DNA of 64,000 nt, from positions 3,533,091-3,597,090 of the forward strand of contig LSYV01000005.1 of the NCBI GenBank assembly GCA_001584585.1, given 5' to 3'. The notes below the pieces were generated by a model. It had not been told where the DNA came from, ran no database searches, and was given only the letters and a program-made list of their open reading frames with translations. This document shows positions 57,897 to 64,000 of the stretch, piece by piece (position 1 is the first letter of the stretch; every line of letters begins with the position of its first letter). Both the position numbers and the translations under genes were made by a program. This DNA is from Gonium pectorale (taxonomy: Eukaryota > Chlorophyta > Chlorophyceae > Chlamydomonadales > Volvocaceae).

Positions 57897-60800
57897 TTAC
57901 TGCTGCCTCTGATCATCGCTCTCCACCTCCAGCTTCACCGCCGCTCGCTCCAGCACCAAACCCGCCTCCCCACCTGCTCCCAGCACACGCCGCCCCACAG
58001 TAGCCACCCCTCCACTGACTCCGCCGCCGACCCCTCCACCAACCCCTCCGCCGACCCCGCCTCCGGCACCGGCGCGGAACAGGTTGGCATTCGCCCGCAG
58101 CGCCGCTGCAGCAGCGCCGCCTCCAGGTACCATGCCGGCGGCGCCGCCAGCCCCGCCTACGACGGTGGTGCCCCAGCCGGCGCCTCCGGCGGTGCCGCCA
58201 AGAGCTCCCGCGCCAGCAGCGCCGCCGTTCATGCGCGCCCAGCGTAGCCTGGCGGCGAGACGTTGGGCTGCCGTGGCGGCGGCCGCGTTGCCGCCGACGC
58301 CGCCGATGCCGCCAGCGGCCCAGCCCCGTGCGGCAAGGCCAGCACCGCCGCCGCCGGCCGTGGACCAGGGGCGGGCGCCGAGCGCGCCAGCCCCGACGCC
58401 GGCGCCGGCCCCTGCACCCCAGACCTTGGCAGGCATGGTGGCACCGCCAGCGCCGGCGCCCGTGCCCATCACATTGCCCACCCCAGCACCGGCGCCTGCG
58501 CCCCATGCGCGGGCCGCGCCCACGCCCACGCCCGCGCTGGCACCGACACCCATACCCGCACCTGCGCCCACACCCGCACCCATGGCCGTACCAGCGCCCA
58601 TCCCGGCGGCGGCAGCGCCTGCACCGAGCCCCGCGAGCGCTGCGTTGGCTGCCGCAGTGCCGCCGCTGGCGCCCGCCACGGCAGCCCCCGCGTCCGTGCC
58701 TGTGCCCGCGCCCACCGCGGCGTTTGCCGCGCCAAAGGCCCCGCCGGCTCCAGCTCCGGCCCCAGCCCCAGCACCTGCTCCAATCGCAGCGGGCAACTGG
58801 CCTCCGCCCGCGGCCGTTAAGGCAGCTCCACTGCCAGTGCCCACCAAGCCAGTCGCTGCCTGGGTCAGGGTCCCGGTCGGTACGACGCCCGCCGCTGCGC
58901 CGGCGGATACGGCGTCACCGGCGGCAGCAGTGCTGGCGGTAATGGCGGCCCCAGTGGCTGAGCCGGCGGTGACAGTGGTGGCTTGCCCCGTTGCGGCGTT
59001 GGCGGCGGTGCCTGCCGCGGCCCCGGCGGCGCCGCCAGCTGCCGCGGGGTCTGCCGCGGCGGCAGCCAGAGCCTCGGTGCCGTTCACCGCAAGCGCCGCT
59101 GTTGCGCTACCTGCGTCAGTGGCGTTGGCGGCAGCGACGCTCGTGGCGTTGGTGTCGGCGGCAGCAGCGGTGCTAGTGGTGCCTGCGGCGTCTACGACTA
59201 CGACGCCTGTTGTGGCAACGGTGGCGTCGGTGGCTGACGCGGCGCCCGCACCCACGACGGCGCCGACAGGGACTGCGACGGTGGTGGCGGCCCCATCGGC
59301 GGGCACCACTGCTGCGGCTGTCCCGGCCGGGCCCGTGGCTGTGGCGGCAGCCGCGGCGGTGCCGCCAGCAGCTGCCGTGCCGGCGAGCGTCACAGGCGCG
59401 GCGCCGGCCGCCGTCGCTACGGCCGCAGCGGCAGCGCCTTCAGCAGTCGCCGCAGGCACAGCGGCATTGGTTGCCGCCACTCCGCCCACGGCACCGGCAG
59501 CAGCGGCGGCGTCGCCGGCTGCTGCTGCGGCGGCGTCCGGCACCGATCCCAGGGAGCCCGCCGCCGCGGTCGTATTTACGCCTGCGGTTGCGCCTGCGGC
59601 CCCGGCCGTCACTGGCGTGAGGGCGACGGAGGCGGCCGCCGCCTTCTCGTCGCCGCCGCTGCCGGTTTGGCTGCATCCCTCGTTGGTAAGGTTGCAGGGC
59701 ACGCGCACATTGTACCCGGGCACGGCGGCAGCGGGCTTGATGACGCCGTCGTGGCCGACCGAGGCGGGCACGAAGTTCAGGGTAGGCACTGCGGGGCTGA
59801 CGTACGCCTTGTCGGTCAAGTCCTGTACGGCAGCACGGCGGAGTAGGGGTGATCACGGTCGCAGGGCGAAAGAGGTATGGTAGGAGGCTGCGGCACCGTG
59901 GTGCGGTGTCATGAGCGTGAAAATCAAAGCGCGTTCATGCCGCCTGGCCTGCCGACCCAACCACGCACGGGCGCGATGGCCCCGTTGGCAGAGAGGCCAT
60001 GCTGTTGCGGCGTTGACAGCGACGCACACGCGTTGCGACTGCCTCTGGAGCTGAGTCCTACAACGACGCCACCACTTTCGCGCTTACGCTCGTCGTATGG
60101 GTCGTTTCCTTTTCAGCACACGCGTTGCAATCAGGGTTTGACCAGGGGGCATGGGCGGCTTTAGGTGGATACGTGATACAGCGGGGTAAGGTGGGAGGTG
60201 AAGGGTGCCATGCCCGCCCGCCCACCGCACCTCCTCCACCAGCTGCACGTTGGTGGCCTTGCACTCCTGCAGCGCCTCCGCCACCGCAAAGGCATCCTCG
60301 GTGTTGGGCGGGAAGGTAACGTTGAGCGCGTTGAGCAGGTACAGCACCCTGCGGCGTGGCGGTGGGGAGGGGCGGTGGAGTGGCGGTTGGCAGGCAGTTG
60401 GGACGTACTTTGGAGGGGGTAGGGGCGGGGTGCGGGAGGGGCTATGAGGGCGAAGCGGGGAGATGGCGGGGAGCCGGGCGAGGCGGGGGCCATGGCGGGT
60501 AGATAAGGTCAGAGCATGGTTCAGGGAAACATCCAGCTGCGGAAAATCCAGCTTTGGCGCCTCAGCTTCGGCGCTCGTCTTCCATGATCGTCTTGGTTAC
60601 CGTGCTGAGGGCATGTACCCTTCATCCTCTCGGACTTCTAGTCGCATCTTCGCCGACGCATCTGACAACACCGACGACGTCTAATGCACCCACGGTTTGC
60701 TCCTGCGCCGCTATGGGTGGCTTTTCGGCAGCCCACCTGTGTCCGTGCGTGCGCCGCAGCCCCCAGGCCCGTGCCACCTCGTCGCTGGCCACGTTGAACA

Positions 60801-63800
60801 CGCGCGCGGTGGGCGTGGCGTTATGGGCGGGGCCGGGCGCGCCCAGCTCGGCTGTCGGGAAGGGGGGGGGGCGCGGCCGGGGCGAGGGAAGGAAGCGTGT
60901 CGGCATGCGTGGAGCCGAATCGCAAGCATACGGGTCGATGTACCCGTCATACGGGTCGAGCGCGGCGGCGCGGGGGCTGCTCAACGCAGCGCTGCGACCG
61001 CAACGCACACGCAGACGGAAGGTCGCGCAAACCGTATGGCACGCAGCGATGGAGCGTTTCTTCGGGGCTGCCGGCCAAGCCACGCACGCTCTCTCCTCGA
61101 GACGCGGGCAAGGGGCAGTCACAGCTCACAGGAAGATGGTCACAGCCCCCCCAACCCACCCCCACCCACCCCCACGACTCGGTGTCCGCGACGCGACCCG
61201 TTTCCCATTCCGTATTACCCCCCTCCCCACCCCCCTCCCCATCTCCGCCCGCGCCGACCCACCCGCCGCGACGCCGATGGTGTTGTGCTCTCCCGGCTCC
61301 AGCGCGCCGGGCGCCGCCATGCGGTGCTGCGCCTTCCAGTGCGCAAACTCGAGCCACAGCATGCCGCGCCCGCGCTCCAGGCACTGCTCCGTCAGCAGCG
61401 GCAGCCACACGCAAGACAGCGCGCCAGCCTTGCGGCCGTACGGGATGAACTCCTGGGATGGCACCCGCGCGAGTCAGTGGCTCAGTCAGTCAGTGAGCAG
61501 CTGCGCGTACGAAGCAGTGCCACGCGCGTCGGTTGTGTTGGTTGTGCGCTACTTGGCGGTGGCCTGTCCCATGCCCCGTGGTTCATTGGTATCAGACATC
61601 CGTACAGACCACACGGGCGCACATTGGGCTGGTTGACACGTGGGTGCACGCAGAGCCCGCCGACCCACCATCCGGATCTTGAGCGGCAGCGACGCGGCGC
61701 CCGCCGGGCCGCCCTCCGCCACCCAGGCGGCGGCGCAGGGGATGTCGGGGAACACGGGCACGCGCTTGAGGGCGGCGGCGGTCTGGGGAGGTGCGTGAGC
61801 GGGGATGAGGCGGGCGGGCGCCGAGTCAGGGGAATACGGGCTCCAGAGCGGCGGCAGCGGTCTTCCAGGATGTGAGGACGGGTGAACGGGCGCGCGAAGG
61901 CAGGATCACCGCGCCGGTGTGCAAGGGTGTCGCTAGGAGGTCCGGTCTGGGAGGGAGGCGGTCCCGTGGGTCGGTGACGCAACTCCCGCAGCTGCGACAC
62001 AGCCCTACTTGTGGCCATCCGCACGCGCACGCCGCCCGGCCCCCTAAATACCGATCCAATGCCCTGCAACCCTGTACAGTTACACGGACACAGGGCCCTA
62101 CATTCTGCCGTACACAATGCCGTACATACGGGCCGCCGCTAGTCGGGACAGCAGCTCTCGAAGGTCCGCAAGCCCCCCAAGCCCCTCCCGCAGGTCGGAT
62201 TGTGTACCCGCGCAGCTACCATGCGCGCCGTACATTTTCTGCCGTATGCACGTACCGTGACGAGCCCGGACAGCAGCTCCAGGTACTCCCGCCAGGACTG
62301 CGAGGCCGCCAGCGCCGCCACCAGGGCGGGGTGGGGCGCCAGCAGGTTGAGGGGGGGCACGCCGCCGGGCTGCGTCTCGTGGCCGGGCTGGTTGGTGGAG
62401 GTGGGGGCGCCCTGCGGGAGAGGTGCGGGCAGGAGGGAGGCAGGGTGACGAACTAGCATGTTCGGCACTCTTACAGCGCAGTTGCCGGGAACTGGGTTAG
62501 GCAGTGCAGGTGAGCAGATGCCGGTCCGGCATTGTCGGGGGCCCCAGCCGTGTGAACACCCCGCAGCGCCTGGCTCGCCGGCCCCCGACCTGAAAAGTGA
62601 AAACCCTCGCTGGTTCCCATCTCCTGTCCATCGCCCGTTATGGCCCCTTCCCCAAACCTGACCACCCGCGTGCGCCTCTTGTACCAGCCCCAGCTCGTTG
62701 GGAGTATGGCCCACACCCATGGTACGCTGCTACGCTCGGGTACCCTCCCAGATCGGCTCCCTCCGCACACATCCCGGGGGGGGGGGCTGTGGAGGCTCCC
62801 CCCGCCCGCTCCACAACGCAAGCCCCCAAATGCCGGCCGCCACCCATCCCCTCGCACCCACCCGCTACTTGAACCCAATCCTCGACCCATATCCCTCCTT
62901 TCCCCTCTCCCTTCCCCTCGGATCACTTCGCCGCGGTCCGTGTGACACTGGGTTCGCATCTGCACGCCTGTGGGCCGCGCTGCACCCTGCCGCCCCCCGC
63001 CTTGCCTGGTGCAGGAAGTACATCCTGTGGCCCAGCACCTGCCGCGCCAGCGACCAGTCGTAGTGGCCCACCGCCATGCGGACGACCTGCTTGCCCTGGG
63101 CGGTGCTCGTGCCTGCGTTGGGGCGGGGGGCGGGGTTGGACAAATGAAGAAGGGGAACGGGTCGCATCGCGGGGTGGGGGGATGGGCAGGGGGGACTCAG
63201 TCCGCAGGCCAGCTGGGCGATGACGGGTAGGGGGGTAGAGGGTTGGAAGGCATTCTCAGTAGAGAAGCCCTGGGGCGCATAGGGCTCCCGACCGAGAACA
63301 ATTGGCTGAGCGCTGAGGGTGGAAGGGAGGGGCCAGGGTCCCCGGTGAGCGCATGCCGGAGCGTATTCCCGATGCTGCTCCCGGTTGTTGCCGCTGCCGC
63401 GCCTCCCGGTGGTCCTGTGCATGTATGGACCACATGGCCTTGTGGATTGACGGGTTTTGACGGGTAAGGGGGAGTAAGCGCGTCCGGGGGAGGGGGCAGT
63501 GTTTGGGCCAAGGGCCCAGGGGCTCAGGGGCCCAGTCTCTGTTGACATAGCTACTTGGCAAGCGCGCATGCGCACCTCCGACCTCTCCGCCCGCAATGCC
63601 CCACCTGCCACACAGCCCTGTACACGCGACTAGATATACTTGGCCCCGCCCCACCCAGCCCAGCCCCAGTGCATCAGCCAATCGCCTGCTGTGGCCCTGG
63701 CCCCGTGCGGGGGCAACCGCCCCAACCACTCGCCCCTTCCCCTGGGATTGGTGTCACCCCAGCAGCCCTCCCGGCTTGAACAATCCGAAAACATCACCCG

Positions 63801-64000
63801 AGCGACCCCCTACAACAACCCCCAAAATATCCCCCGTTTCCCTCCTTCATAACCGCCGCGCGGCGGCCTCACCCGGAATGTAGTGCATGTGCCCAACCAC
63901 CTGCTGCGGCCCGCCGGGGCTCAGCGCGCGGCTCCAGTAGCCCAGCCGGCCGCGCGCAAACCAGTTGAGCATCAGGAAGGGCGGCGCCAGCAGGTAGGCC
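57897..64000 (-). CDS. Probable GT77-like glycosyltransferase with Ala/Gly-rich tail (5' end outside window)
   Basis: Exons (minus), phases consistent: 64000(cut)-63873, 63112-63006, 62411-62256, 61782-61669, 61452-61263, 60851-60737, 60348-60231, 59822-57897. Readable segments are LGYWSRALSPGG, VVGHMHYIPGTSTAQGKQVV, GHYDWSLARQVLGHRMYF, ALKRVPVFPDIPCAAAWV, EFIPYGRKAGALSCVWLPLL and RVLYLLNALNVTFPPNTEDA. The block H-x-H-Y-x-P...GK...R followed later by LKR.pv.P...C..W resembles algal and plant GT77 nucleotide-sugar transferases (extensin arabinosyltransferase XEG113/RRA type). I hold this family call only moderately. The last exon (640 codons) starts DLTDKAYVSPAVPTLNF, has a Cys-bearing segment (VPCNLTNEGCSQ), then about 500 residues of almost pure Ala/Gly/Thr/Val repeats, ending KLEVESDDQRQQ. 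The intron after 63006 has a GC donor. Confidence 0.55.
63241..63275 (-). repeat. Intronic CCTTCCAATC-type element, copy in glycosyltransferase gene
   Basis: Gene-sense: GGGCTTCTC-TACT-GAGAATGCCTTCCAACC. The hairpin is intact. It is in the same orientation relative to the gene as the other main copies but about 128 nt from the 3' splice site at 63112. Confidence 0.65.

Noticed and set aside
58084..59883. Plus-strand 599-codon Pro/Ala-rich frame resembling a hydroxyproline-rich glycoprotein
   Set aside because: It is antisense to the glycosyltransferase last exon, which joins upstream exons in phase and has non-repetitive ends. Alanine codons (GCN) on one strand force open frames on the other.

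Overview
The window is nuclear DNA of a green alga close to Chlamydomonas (volvocine lineage). The basis is very high GC in coding sequence, many short GT-AG introns with C-rich 3' ends, TGTAA polyadenylation signals, and recognisable chloroplast proteins with algal-type transit peptides. It is not prokaryotic: every gene except eIF4B and the repeat block is cut into many small exons, so the gene models were built by joining splice sites in phase. Three runs of N (28603-28993, 41520-41601, 52365-52955) are assembly gaps. I recall LHCA7 and an acyl-CoA oxidase lying near each other on C. reinhardtii chromosome 16, which would make this a syntenic segment; that is memory, not something checked here.

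Layout, left to right. 1-3.7 kb: peroxisomal acyl-CoA oxidase (minus, 3' part off the window). 4.0-7.0 kb: thylakoid-lumen pentapeptide-repeat protein (plus), divergent from the oxidase. 8.4-12.6 kb: BAR-domain protein (plus). 14.9-23.2 kb: KEA3-type thylakoid K+/H+ antiporter with a TrkA-N domain (plus). 25.8-27.8 kb: eIF4B (minus). 28.0-33.0 kb: mitochondrial-carrier-family protein (minus, interrupted by a gap). 34.7-37.0 kb: cytochrome c6A (minus), head-to-head with an NDC1-type NAD(P)H:quinone oxidoreductase at 37.3-43.0 kb (plus). 44.5-46.6 kb: PSI antenna protein LHCA7 (plus). 48.1-50.6 kb: secreted protein resembling the allene-oxide-cyclase/dirigent barrel (plus). 52.4-54.3 kb: gap plus a two-copy repeat. 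54.4-56.0 kb: secreted TylF-type methyltransferase (plus). 57.9-64.0 kb: probable GT77-like glycosyltransferase with a long Ala/Gly tail (minus, 5' part off the window).

Five genes act in or on the thylakoid: the lumenal pentapeptide protein, KEA3, cytochrome c6A, NDC1 and LHCA7. The most striking arrangement is cytochrome c6A, whose function is unsettled, sharing a 304-bp divergent promoter interval with NDC1, which reduces plastoquinone. Other points to follow are a possible alternative last exon of c6A without the second loop cysteine, a four-copy hairpin repeat with a compensatory stem change, and a short intronic motif lying mostly just upstream of 3' splice sites in four different genes. 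Exon joins were made by eye, so single-nucleotide errors in some boundaries are possible.
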